Positions 43,580-53,200 of a stretch of DNA of 54,353 nucleotides are shown here, one piece after another (the first letter of the stretch is position 1; every line of letters begins with the position of its first letter). Under the pieces are notes generated by a model. That model searched no databases, had not been told where the DNA came from, and saw nothing but the letters and a program-made list of their open reading frames with translations. The stretch covers positions 1 to 54,353 of the forward strand of contig CALQCC020000032.1 of assembly GCA_943328975.2 (NCBI GenBank). The letters run 5' to 3'. The DNA comes from Bordetella parapertussis (lineage in GTDB: Bacteria; Acidobacteriota; Terriglobia; Bryobacterales; Bryobacteraceae). The translations under genes and the position numbers were made by a program.

Positions 43580-44490
43580 CGGATCGGTGACGGCGTGAAA
43601 CAGAGTATGAAGATGAACAGTGCCAAGATGGCCAGCTTCGTGCGGCCGGAACCAATCGGCATGGGATCCACCAAGCTGGGGTGCTTCATGCCGAAGAAGA
43701 ACAACACCGCGGCCCAGAACAACCAGCTGTAAGCGAAGTAGAATCCCATCGGCACAAACACCGCGACCAGGAACCACGAGAAGTATTTCATGCGCTCGCC
43801 CAGGAACGTGTAGAGGATGTGGCCGCCATCCAACTGGCCGATCGGCAAGAGGTTCAGTGCCGTCGCCAACACGCCGACCCAGGCCCCCCGAGCAATCGGA
43901 TGCAGGTAGATGTTCTCCACCGGAACCCCTGGGAACTGCGCCCACTCAATGAGGCGGATCAGCAACGGCGTGCCGAAGACAACATCTCCAGTATTCGCGA
44001 TGCCCGGAACCACCTTCGAAAGCGACACGCCCACGATCAGGGGCAGGATCAACGCGGCGAAGCCGGCTAGCGGTCCACCGATACCAACGTCGAACAGGAT
44101 GCGCTTCGACAAGATGGCCGACCGTATGCGAATGAAGGCCCCGAAGGTCCCAATCAACGTCGGTACCGGCAGGAAGTACGGCAAGCTGGCATCGACGCGG
44201 TAGTACCGAGCGGTCAGGAAGTGCCCCATCTCATGCGCCAGCAGCACGCCGACCAAGGTGAGTGAAAACGGCAGCCCCTGCAATAGATAGGAGGGCTGAG
44301 CCCAAGCAAGGTCGTAGCCGTAAATGTCGTCGATGTTGAACGGCTTGCCCTGAGCGAAGCCTTGCGCGAGTCCGGCGCCTACCACGCTGGTGGTAAATAG
44401 CGTCAGCGCCAACAGCAACAGATGCAGCCAGTACCGATGTTGCGGCCTGGACCGTTCCACGTATTCGTAGAAAGTGACGTTGCTGGACAC
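43576..44490 (-). CDS. site-2 protease family membrane metalloprotease (M50)
   Basis: 304 residues. Zinc motif HEMGH at 86-90 in a membrane helix and the later NLLPIGQLDGGHI motif are the hallmarks of S2P proteases. About six to eight membrane helices can be followed. It may act on membrane-bound regulators; no target is evident. It lies 17 bp after the HU gene and overlaps the glycosyltransferase gene. Confidence 0.9.
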   Translation of the reverse strand: MSSNVTFYEYVERSRPQHRYWLHLLLLALTLFTTSVVGAGLAQGFAQGKPFNIDDIYGYDLAWAQPSYLLQGLPFSLTLVGVLLAHEMGHFLTARYYRVDASLPYFLPVPTLIGTFGAFIRIRSAILSKRILFDVGIGGPLAGFAALILPLIVGVSLSKVVPGIANTGDVVFGTPLLIRLIEWAQFPGVPVENIYLHPIARGAWVGVLATALNLLPIGQLDGGHILYTFLGERMKYFSWFLVAVFVPMGFYFAYSWLFWAAVLFFFGMKHPSLVDPMPIGSGRTKLAILALFIFILCFTPSPIR

Positions 44491-44507
44491 GGGGGCGTCC
44501 GCGCGGG

Positions 44508-44777
44508 TTACTGCAGCGCCTGCAGTTCTTTGCCGGGCTTGAAGCGTACGGCTTTGCCAGGAGGAATGGCCACTTCGGCTCCGGTGCGCGGATTGCGCCC
44601 GATGCCGGTCTTGCGCGGGCGTACGTTGAAGATTCCAAAGCCCCGCAGCTCAATGCGTTCGCCGCGTTCCAGGGAGCGCTTCATGCTCTCGAACACGGTC
44701 TCCACGGCCATCTCTGCCTTGGTCTTAGTGATCCCGGTTTTGTTGACCACTTCGTTGATGATGTCGAGTTTAATCAC
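44508..44777 (-). CDS. HU/IHF-family DNA-binding protein
   Basis: 89 residues from a GTG with GGGAGG upstream. The pattern MIKLDIINEVVNKTGITKTK, ELRGFGIFNVRPRKTGIGRN and IPPGKAVRFKPGKEL matches HU-beta/IHF proteins. It bends and compacts DNA. Presence at the head of a membrane-protein operon suggests co-transcription. Confidence 0.93.
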   Translation of the reverse strand: MIKLDIINEVVNKTGITKTKAEMAVETVFESMKRSLERGERIELRGFGIFNVRPRKTGIGRNPRTGAEVAIPPGKAVRFKPGKELQALQ

Positions 44778-44820
44778 GCGCTGCCTCCCGAAACCTCATG
44801 ATAGGATTAGGGTTAGCTCC

Positions 44821-45213
44821 ATGTCAAGCACTGTGTCGGGCGCTCCCTGCCTTTTCGTCTACGGGACCTTACAGAGCAGTTGCCGGAAAAACCGCTTTTC
44901 ACGCTATCTGGCTGACAATGCGGATCTTGTCGGCCGCGCACGGATGCCGGGCCGATTGTACGGATTGAAGCGCTATCCGTGCCTGCGCCCTCCGCAATCA
45001 GAGCAAGACTGGGTCACAGGCGAGGTGTACCGGTTGCGGCAACCAGTACTAACGCTTCGCACCTTGGACGCCTACGAAGCCAGCGACTATCGACGCGTGC
45101 GCCTACTCGCAACCCTAGAAGACGGCGGTGAAGTGCGGTGTTGGGTGTATCTCTTTGCGCATCCCCTGCCCCGCCATCGAAGAATCCTGTCAGGCACGTG
45201 GCGACTCTGCTAG
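44821..45213 (+). CDS. gamma-glutamylcyclotransferase-like (AIG2/GGCT fold) protein
   Basis: 130 residues from the ATG at 44821. The opening CLFVYGTLQSSC is the substrate-binding YGTL motif; the middle LVGRARMPGRLYGLKRYPCL and the late LDAYEASDYRRVRLL (catalytic-type Glu in the Y-E-x-x-x-Y motif) match the family. Reactions range from gamma-glutamylamine cyclotransfer to unknown. The gene is divergent from the HU gene. Confidence 0.85.
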   Translation: MSSTVSGAPCLFVYGTLQSSCRKNRFSRYLADNADLVGRARMPGRLYGLKRYPCLRPPQSEQDWVTGEVYRLRQPVLTLRTLDAYEASDYRRVRLLATLEDGGEVRCWVYLFAHPLPRHRRILSGTWRLC

Positions 45214-45225
45214 ACTGTTCGGTTT

Positions 45226-45699
45226 GTGACGCCTGAACTCTTCAAACAAATCGCCGGCCACTGGCTCACCGGCGTAGCCATCGTGACAGCCACTGCCGCC
45301 GACGGCGAACTGTGCGGCATGACCATGAGCGCGGTGACTTCGCTATCGCTCAATCCGCCGCAGTTCCTGGTTTGCATGGACAAACGCGCGAAGACGCTGG
45401 CCGCCATCGCCCACAGCAAAGCGTTCTGTATCCACTTCTTGAGCGAGCATCAGCGCGATCTCTCCAACCACTTCGCCCGTCCCGGCGGCGACCGCTTCAC
45501 CGGCATCCCGTATAGCATTGGTGAAACTGGTGCACCCATCCTTGAGGGCGTCATCGCGTTGGTCGAATGCCGCCTTGCCGAACTGCTCCCGGGCGGCGAT
45601 CACTCCATTGTCATCGGCGATGCCGTGACCGGTGCGGTCCCCGGCGGACATCCCCTCGCCTATTTCCACGGCGGCTATCACAAGATCGATCAGAGCTGA
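45226..45699 (+). CDS. flavin reductase-like FMN-binding protein
   Basis: 157 residues from a GTG 12 bases after the previous gene. The fold signature starts GVAIVTATAADGELCGMTMSAVTSLSLNPPQFLVC and has FCIHFLSEHQRDLSNHFA. Such proteins supply reduced flavin to monooxygenases or act as oxidoreductases themselves. The last 10 bases overlap the convergent exonuclease gene. Confidence 0.88.
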   Translation: MTPELFKQIAGHWLTGVAIVTATAADGELCGMTMSAVTSLSLNPPQFLVCMDKRAKTLAAIAHSKAFCIHFLSEHQRDLSNHFARPGGDRFTGIPYSIGETGAPILEGVIALVECRLAELLPGGDHSIVIGDAVTGAVPGGHPLAYFHGGYHKIDQS

Positions 45700-46343
45700 G
45701 ATGCCTGCGGACGGGGCTGCTGGCACAACTGCCCCAGCGTTTTGCGATCCACCTTTGCAGCCAGCCGCAGCAATCGAAGAAACACCTGAGCCGTCATAAA
45801 AGCATCGCCAGGAGCAGTATGCCGATCATGCGGGATCACACCGAAGCGATCGCACAACGCGTCCAGTGAAAAACTGCGGAACGGCTCCTGACCTTCAAAG
45901 GCTCCGTCTTCTTCTAGCACCAACGCCAGCGCCATCGTATCCAGACTCCGGTTGGAGAGTTGAAACCCAAAGTGGCGTTCGTAGCCCGCGTTGAACGTAT
46001 CCACGTCGTGCCCGATGTGGTGGCCGACGATGATGCCATCTCTCGCGTAGTCCAGAAACTGTTCCAACGCCTCGGGTTCGTCGAGCCCGCTGAGACTGTC
46101 ATCGCGCGTGATGCCGTGAACGGTAACAGCACTGGTGTTGTACTGGACCTTGAGCAAGGCTTCGTAAGCATCATCCAGCAAGATCTCGCCGTTGATCACC
46201 GACACAGCCCCGATGGTGATCAGTCGGTCTTTGCGCGGATCGAGGCCGGTGGTCTCCGAATCGAGCACCACGAAGCGGACCTGCTCCACAGGCGTCGCAT
46301 CCGTCCAGGTGTTCTGGAAGTATTGAAGATGGCGCTCCTTCAC
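45690..46343 (-). CDS. DnaQ-like 3'-5' exonuclease
   Basis: 217 residues from a GTG overlapping the DUF294 gene by four bases. The DEDD motifs are visible: ExoI VLDSETTGLD, ExoII IIVGHHIGHDVDTFN, and ExoIII PHDRHTAPGDAFMT with a histidine (DEDDh type). Similar exonucleases sit next to cNMP/CBS/DUF294 proteins in other bacteria, pointing to a common task in nucleic-acid or nucleotide-signal processing, still undefined. Confidence 0.9.
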   Translation of the reverse strand: MKERHLQYFQNTWTDATPVEQVRFVVLDSETTGLDPRKDRLITIGAVSVINGEILLDDAYEALLKVQYNTSAVTVHGITRDDSLSGLDEPEALEQFLDYARDGIIVGHHIGHDVDTFNAGYERHFGFQLSNRSLDTMALALVLEEDGAFEGQEPFRSFSLDALCDRFGVIPHDRHTAPGDAFMTAQVFLRLLRLAAKVDRKTLGQLCQQPRPQASQL

Positions 46344-48178
46344 GCGGCCTCCAGCCAGTCACCATCGGCGGTGAACTCCAGCAGTCGCAGGATGGAGCGG
46401 AACCCACTTTTCAAAACCTGACGATCATAGTGACTCAGCAGCGAAGGCATCAAGTCCGAGCCGCTGTTTTGCTGCCGAATGCCAGACCGAGCCTGCTGCA
46501 GCAACGCCACACGCAGCGTCTCCGCAGCCTCACGGAAGATGGACTCCTGTTCCGGCAACAGCGTGCGAGCCAAACGGAAACGCTCTTGCGTAGAGCATCC
46601 CAGCACCCGTCCGGAGGCGATCCCGAAGACGCGCCCCACGTCCGCCAGTGGACGGATGGCGGTCTTTTCCAGATGGAACGTCGCACTTCCCTCGCCTGAC
46701 TCATCGATCACCGCATCGCGGAAGAAGGTCAGCGGCGGCAAACTCGACAGGCAATCGTTGGCCAGGATGCGCACGAATGCGGGATTCGCGCGAGCGGCTT
46801 CCTTGAGCACGTCGTCGAGTTCACTCACATACCCGAAGTTGCCCAGCACCGGGCACAAATCAAAGAGATGGCGAGCGTGATGGGCCGAGTTGACGATGGG
46901 ATTCTGAATCCAACCGACATAACGTTGCTTCCATTCCTCAAACGGAGCGCAGGAATAGGCGTCATCGAAATGCTCTGTGCGAGAGATGTAGCCGCACTGC
47001 ACCAACCCATCTTGCATCTGGCCATACCAAGCAGCAAAAGCTTCGGGCTGGGCATCTGGACCAAGCAGGACGATCGCGCGTTGCATCACAGGAGTCAGCG
47101 CCTCGGAACGGCCTGCCGCGCCATACACAGACCAACAGAAGGTACCCGGCGGCGGCGGTAACAGTTTCGCGACACGTTTCAAAATCGCAACATCGACGAA
47201 GTGCAGAAACTCAGAGAGCCAGTCGACAGTAGCGGGCGATGTGAGGTGTTCCAGTGTGAAGGCCCGCGCACGTTGTTGAATGCGACGCAGAGCGTCCGTC
47301 GAAGTGGCGCGCGGAATTTCCAGTAGGATCTCCGAAGGATGATCGCCGAACGCAGGGCCCAGATCGGCAACGGTGATGAGCCCTTGCAGGCGGCTTCGCG
47401 ATCCCCCGTTCTGCGTGACCGCAACCACTCCGGTCGCGCCCAGAGCGAGAGCGGCGTGACTCACCGTCACATCGGGAGCAACGATTACCGGAGTCGGATC
47501 CATCAGATGCTCGACGGATCGGGTCGGATCAAATGTGTCGCCGGCAACCGCCTGCAGAATTTCGCTCGCAGTCAGGACGCCCGCGACATGCCCATCCCCA
47601 TCCACAACCGCGATCGCTTGCGTCCCGGCCTGCATCATGCGGCGCGCAGCCTGGCGGATCGAGTTTCCCGGAGCGCAGGTCGGTGGATTGGTCGGTCGAA
47701 CCGCGTCATAAAGAAGCGTCTCATGGTGCCCTTTGCGCTGATCGACGGGCGCGAAGTTCGCGGTGACGGAGCTATGCGCCGAGACATAACGCTGCGCTTG
47801 CGGGTACTTTTCGAGCAAGCGAGCAAAGACATCCGCAGGCAGCGCATAGATCACGACATCGCTAGCCGACTTCGCGGACTGCGCGCTGACCGGCGACCCG
47901 TGGAAACGATCGATCCCAAGCAAGTCCCCCGGTCCACGCATGTCGCACAACTCGTCGCCATGTTCGGAGGTTTGCCACAAAGAGACAGTTCCCTGCTGGA
48001 TGACGAAGACGTAAGGTCCATGCGCAGCACCCTGCCAAATAATAAGTTCGTCGATCTCGTGGAACTTAACGCGACCGTGTGCGGCCAACTCCAACAAATC
48101 CTCAAGTTCCATGGCTTGGAAGGGCGGATACTGCTTGAGAAAGTCAGCGACGCGGTAGTTGATGGCGGAAGTCTGCAC
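46340..48178 (-). CDS. cNMP-binding, CBS-pair and DUF294 nucleotidyltransferase-like protein, catalytic Asp missing
   Basis: 612 residues. Order: cyclic-nucleotide-binding domain (about 10-130), two CBS domains (about 160-285), DUF294 nucleotidyltransferase-like domain (from about 300) and a DUF294 C-terminal domain. The nucleotidyltransferase motif reads YGAAGRSEALTPVMQRAIVL; the G-x-x-G-R-x-E part is kept, but the usual D-x-D (as in TPASDQDN of relatives) is replaced by V-M-Q-R-A. Catalysis is therefore doubtful, and the protein may act as a ligand-sensing scaffold. It precedes the exonuclease with a four-base overlap. Confidence 0.85.
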   Translation of the reverse strand: MQTSAINYRVADFLKQYPPFQAMELEDLLELAAHGRVKFHEIDELIIWQGAAHGPYVFVIQQGTVSLWQTSEHGDELCDMRGPGDLLGIDRFHGSPVSAQSAKSASDVVIYALPADVFARLLEKYPQAQRYVSAHSSVTANFAPVDQRKGHHETLLYDAVRPTNPPTCAPGNSIRQAARRMMQAGTQAIAVVDGDGHVAGVLTASEILQAVAGDTFDPTRSVEHLMDPTPVIVAPDVTVSHAALALGATGVVAVTQNGGSRSRLQGLITVADLGPAFGDHPSEILLEIPRATSTDALRRIQQRARAFTLEHLTSPATVDWLSEFLHFVDVAILKRVAKLLPPPPGTFCWSVYGAAGRSEALTPVMQRAIVLLGPDAQPEAFAAWYGQMQDGLVQCGYISRTEHFDDAYSCAPFEEWKQRYVGWIQNPIVNSAHHARHLFDLCPVLGNFGYVSELDDVLKEAARANPAFVRILANDCLSSLPPLTFFRDAVIDESGEGSATFHLEKTAIRPLADVGRVFGIASGRVLGCSTQERFRLARTLLPEQESIFREAAETLRVALLQQARSGIRQQNSGSDLMPSLLSHYDRQVLKSGFRSILRLLEFTADGDWLEAA

Positions 48179-48257
48179 CCATGGCTCCTTGTGTACTGGA
48201 GAGCATACGGGGCTCAGCGGAAAGACTCAGTTTACCGCAACCTTGGAGTTCAGCCTA

Positions 48258-49631
48258 CTAGCGCCCGAAACCACCGGGCATCCCGGGGAGTCCCAACTTG
48301 GCGAGTTTCTTGCCCAGGAATCCGGCTCCGCTGGTTAGGCCAGAGAAGCTCTTCATCATCTTGCGAGCCTGCGCGTATTGCTTGAGCAGCACGTTCACTT
48401 CCTGGACCGTTGTGCCGGATCCCTTGGCGATACGGCGGCGGCGCACGCCGTTGATGATTTCGTAGTTGTTACGTTCTTTTTCCGTCATCGAATCGACGAT
48501 AGCGATCAGGCGCGTGACTTCCTTCTCATCGACCTTCATGTTCTTGAGGTCCTTGAGGCCGCCCATTTGCGGCATCATGCCGAGGATATTTTCCAGCGGC
48601 CCCAGCTTGCGGACCGCCTTCATCTGATCGCGGAAGTCGCCCAGCGAGAATTCGTTATCGAGCAGCTTCTGCTGCATCTTCTCGGCTTCTTTGACGTCAA
48701 TCGAGCCCTGCACCTTTTCGATCAGGCTCAGCATGTCGCCCATGCCGAGAATACGTTCGGCCACGCGGTCAGGATGGAACGGCTCCATCGCGTCCATCTT
48801 TTCGCCGACGCCGACAAACTTCAGCGGTTGACCCGTTACACTTCGGATCGACAGAGCCGCACCACCACGCGCGTCGCCGTCCATCTTGGTGAGGATGATG
48901 CCGGTGATACCCAGGCGCTTGTGGAACTCGTCGGCGGACTTCACCGCGTCCTGGCCGGTCATGGCGTCGGCCACAAACAGGATCTCCGTCGGGTTGAGCA
49001 ACTCCTTCAGCTGCTGCAACTCGGTCATGAGATCGTCGTCGATGTGGAGGCGACCAGCCGTATCCACCATCAGAATGTTGCGACCGGTTTGAATCGCTTC
49101 CTTGCGAGCGCTGCGGGCCAAGTCGATCGGCTTGGTCTCTTCAGGCGTGCCTTCGTAGATCGGAATCTTCAGTTGTTGCGCCAGGACGCTAAGCTGCTTG
49201 CGGGCAGCGGGGCGATACACGTCGACCGAGACCATCATCGGCGTGAAGTTATCTTTGACCAACAGGCGCGCAAGTTTGCCCGTTGATGTAGTCTTGCCCG
49301 AGCCTTGCAGGCCGACAATCATATAGACGGTAGGCGGCTCGTTCGCAGTGCGCAGTCGCGACTGATGCTGCCCCAGCATCTTGACCATTTCGTCGCGCAC
49401 GATCTTGACGACCTGCTGCGTGGGCGATAGCGCGGTGAGAACTTCCTCGCCCATGGCCTTCTCTTTGACTGCGGCGATGAACTCCTTGGCGACCTTGAAG
49501 TGGACGTCGGCTTCCAGCAGCGCGACGCGGATCTCCTTCAGTGCGGCGTCCATGTTCTCGGCAGTGAGCTTGCCTTCGCCACGGAGGTTCTTGAAGACGC
49601 GTTGGAGTTTATCGCTTAGATTGTCAAACAT
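48258..49631 (-). CDS. ffh: signal recognition particle protein
   Basis: 457 residues. The N domain is followed by the G domain with MIVGLQGSGKTTSTGKLA, DTAGRLHID and TKMDGDARGGAALSI, then the methionine-rich M domain (MLSLIEKVQGSIDVKEAEKM, GSGTTVQEVNVLLKQYAQAR). It binds 4.5S RNA and delivers nascent membrane proteins to FtsY. No SRP RNA gene is seen here. It is a single gene upstream of the cNMP/CBS gene. Confidence 0.97.
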   Translation of the reverse strand: MFDNLSDKLQRVFKNLRGEGKLTAENMDAALKEIRVALLEADVHFKVAKEFIAAVKEKAMGEEVLTALSPTQQVVKIVRDEMVKMLGQHQSRLRTANEPPTVYMIVGLQGSGKTTSTGKLARLLVKDNFTPMMVSVDVYRPAARKQLSVLAQQLKIPIYEGTPEETKPIDLARSARKEAIQTGRNILMVDTAGRLHIDDDLMTELQQLKELLNPTEILFVADAMTGQDAVKSADEFHKRLGITGIILTKMDGDARGGAALSIRSVTGQPLKFVGVGEKMDAMEPFHPDRVAERILGMGDMLSLIEKVQGSIDVKEAEKMQQKLLDNEFSLGDFRDQMKAVRKLGPLENILGMMPQMGGLKDLKNMKVDEKEVTRLIAIVDSMTEKERNNYEIINGVRRRRIAKGSGTTVQEVNVLLKQYAQARKMMKSFSGLTSGAGFLGKKLAKLGLPGMPGGFGR

Positions 49632-49815
49632 GAGGGAACTGCGTCTATTTTAGCAGTGACGCGCACCCCATCAAGGTTGGGCAGCCAAGTTGCGCTGAAT
49701 CACGCAAACTCTACCGACCCGGCAAATTGTAAACGCCGCTCAGAAGCGCTAAACTTCTGATAAATAGGGTGCAACCGATGGTCATCCAATTGCATCCTGT
49801 TTAGTAGAGGCTTTT

Positions 49816-50196
49816 ATGACGACACCTTCAGGAATCTCGCAAATCTCCGGCATCCACGCCGAGCTTGCCAGCGACGCTTCCGTGGACGTCAGCAAGCTCG
49901 CGGCAGGTACTTTGATCGACGTCGTGACGAAGAGTCGGACCTACCACGTGGAATGCTTGGGTGGAAATTCGGTCCGGATTTCCGGACACCCCGACCTCTG
50001 CCCGTCCCCGACGCCCGCGCAGTTGCAGGGTTCCGTCAGTAAAACGGGCGGCCTGGAATTCGGTCGGATTGAACGCGGCAGCCGCCTGATGTTTTTTTTG
50101 AACGGCAACCGCCCGGTCAACACTTCTGCGGTTGTGAGCATTCGCGTCGATGCGTCCAAGGTTGATCAGCCTCTGTCCTCCAGCAGCATCCACTAA
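49816..50196 (+). CDS. small conserved-looking protein of unknown function
   Basis: 126 residues with a GAGG six bases before the ATG. It has no signal peptide or membrane helix. The core alternates strands (GTLIDVVTKSRTYHVECLGG, VRISGHPDLCPSP, GGLEFGRIERGSRLMFFLNG, SAVVSIRVD), so a small beta-barrel like PilZ or SH3-type folds is plausible. I have seen this pattern in other acidobacterial small proteins but know no function. The upstream gap (49632-49815) has an imperfect hairpin (GGGTGCAACC against GGATGCAATT) near 49768-49798. Confidence 0.6.
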   Translation: MTTPSGISQISGIHAELASDASVDVSKLAAGTLIDVVTKSRTYHVECLGGNSVRISGHPDLCPSPTPAQLQGSVSKTGGLEFGRIERGSRLMFFLNGNRPVNTSAVVSIRVDASKVDQPLSSSSIH

Positions 50197-50213
50197 GCTT
50201 GAATGCTCTGGCC

Positions 50214-53200
50214 CTATCGATGCACGGCCAGCAACAGACCGCTCTGAGTGGTCTGTCCCCTGTAGGTCGCACTGATCGACTGCTCGCCATCCGCCGTGGA
50301 TTCCGGCACCAGGACATTGAATTGATACAGCCCTGGCGACACGAGTCCCGCGAACGATACCGTCGCCACTGAAGAACCGATGCGGACCTCGGGCATCGTT
50401 GGCAACGTTCCTGACTGTGTGGAAGATCCGCTGACCACGGGCACCGAAGTAGGTCCGAAGCCATTGAGATAGAGCGTCACCACTTCGCCAGGACGGGCGG
50501 GAGTGCTGACACCGGGGTAGAGCGTGGACGGGCCGAGGAGGCTGCCGTCCTGGTGAATGCCGGTAACGTACGCAGTGCCACCGAGTGTAAAGAAAGCGGG
50601 CGCGTATTGCCCGACCTGCACCGCGAAGGGAGCACTGAGGACTCCGTCGCTGGTGACTTGCACTTGCACCGGCCCAGGCGCGAGGTCCGGCGGCGTGAGG
50701 ATGTTCAATTGGGTCGCGCTGATGTAGTAGACGTATGCTTTCTTCCCGTTCATGGTCACACTGACGCCGTCGAGCGAGGTGGGCATGAGGTTGTTAACGA
50801 AGTCGGCTCCAGCCCACGTGCGCGCCTGTTTCGCGAGGTTCAAACCTGTGATGACAACCCACGTATTGGGAGCAATGCCGGCACCCGTGCCGAACGCGTT
50901 GACGACGGCGCTGATCGTCGGAGCCGTGGCGCGACTGTTCCAGATACGCACCGTCGCCTGCGTCGAAGTCTGACTCAGGATCTCGACATTCCAGCCATAT
51001 TCGCCCCCGACGTCGCGAGGGTTGCCGCTGCCTCCATTGAGATCGACCGTGCTGGTCAGACCGAAGCGATCGCAATTGAGATTGCCGTGGGTGGTATCGT
51101 TGGCGCAATTAAAGAGCAGATCTTGACCCGCCAGGAATCCAGGCGCCTTCATCCCATAGGGCACCTTAGAGGGCAGCACCACGCTCGAATCCCATTGCTT
51201 GGTGACCCACTGCGGAGTGGTAGAACTGGGTCCGGCGCCAACAAGTTCCGCACCGGGGTAGTAACTGACGGCATCGCTGAACGCTTTCACGCTCGTTCGC
51301 GCGGGAAACGTCTCGTCGCGCGAGGTGTAGCCTAGCGAACGCCGCATGGTGAATGCGACTCCATCGGACTGGCTGAACGGAGCATCCCGCATTTGCATCC
51401 GGCTCAGCAGATTTGCGCCTTCGTTGTGGAAGCCCTTCGCTTCGTCGTCCGGATCGCGATAGGGCTCAGGGTGGGACTCTACGAGCAGCAACTTTCCTTT
51501 CGGCCCGAAACTGGGCGGATCAAAAAGGTGCTTCTGAATCTCGTTATCCGAATAGTAGTTATTGTTGTACCAAACCAGCAGGCCGGAGTCCGTTGGACCG
51601 AAGCGCCAGTTGGGGTTGGCCAGGCCCTTATCGGTGCCCGCGCCCGTGTTTCGCCACTGCAAAAAATAGGAATGAGTGAAGGCAAGGGTTCCATCGCCCC
51701 ACTCCCAGGGACGCTGATAGGTCCACTTCACTTCCCCCGTTTCCGCATCGTCGTCAAACAAAGACTGCGTCCCGGCCGCAATCTGAATGTTGTCTAGAAA
51801 GACGCCGGCATCGGTGGTGTTCCAATCCGTCATGTACCAGAAGCGAACCAGGATCTGCTTGCCCGCGAACGCGGTTAGATCGAAGGCTTCGGTGGTGAAA
51901 TTCGGCCACCCGGAACTCTTTCCCGTGAAGCCGCCCATCTTCGCTGCGCACAGGTCAACTGGAAAAGCATAGAGACCTCCGATCCAGCCAGGATCGTGTG
52001 TGCAGGTGGTGTGGTCGTTCGTAAGCGTTGTCCAGTTATTGCCGTTGTCTGAGGAAACTTGGATCCAGGCGAAGTCCCACGATGCCTCGGTCGCGTATGC
52101 CGCGCTAAAACTCAACGTCAGTGGACCGGACGCGGGCAGTTGCACAGGCTTCGCCAACGTCATCTTCGCGTTAAGCAAATTGTCTCGCCCGCTCCACCAG
52201 TCGTGTGCTCCGAGGGGCTGGACAGGTAAAGGAGTTCGTCCGTCTTGCAGTTGAATCCGGACTCCGCGATACATTCCGCTACCACCCGGAAACTGACTCG
52301 TCTGCCCAATCGTGGTGACGTACTCCTTGGACGGGTCTGAGATCACCAGCGGATTGAGCCAGCCCCAGAAGTCCAAGTGCCAGGGGTCGATGGCCGGCGG
52401 CTGTGCGGTGATGGGGTTGCCCACCCAATCGTCGCTCTGAACCGCCCAAAAACCGGGCGACGGAGTGCCTCCTCCATAGGAATAGAGATCGACGGCACCC
52501 AGATCATGGCCGTATTCGTGGACGAAGGTGCCCATCCCCACCGCCTCCGTCATCATGATGTAATGCCCCGCGCTAATATTCGAAGTTACTTGGTACGCGG
52601 GGGTCACACTCGCGGAGTGATCCCAGATCGCGCCCTCGCCGTAGGCGGTCCGGTTGGACAGCACCAGTGATGACTCACTTACCCCCGCCGCCACGATCCA
52701 CAGATGATCGATCATGCCGTCGTGGTCTGCATCATATTCGTTCCAGTTGATAGCTGGAAACTGTTTCTTGGTGGCGTCCAACGCATCCTTGACCAGTGTA
52801 CGTGCCGACCCAGCACCAGGGATTCCTCCGTTATGCGCCGCTTCTAAGTGAGGGGATGAGTTACGCCCGGGGCATGGATCGGCTCCGTACCACATGACCG
52901 AATGCGGCACTTGGACCCAACCATAGACTTTACCGTCCAGATCATACTGGCCAAATGACATGTCCTGGAAATACTGGCGGACCGAAGTGCCCCGCAAGTC
53001 TTCATTCTCGGAAGTGCCGTCCTGCCGCGTGTACTTATATTGGACGCCTGAACCAAAGATCATGTTCTGGTAGTAGTCGGCGTTGAAATCTTCTGCCCAG
53101 ACGCTCGAACTGGAGGCATCCGTAGCCGACAGCGGACGGTCGATCTGGTTGTGCAACGGTCCGCTGTAGGTGTAGGTCGTTGGGCCGGTAATCTTGTTCT

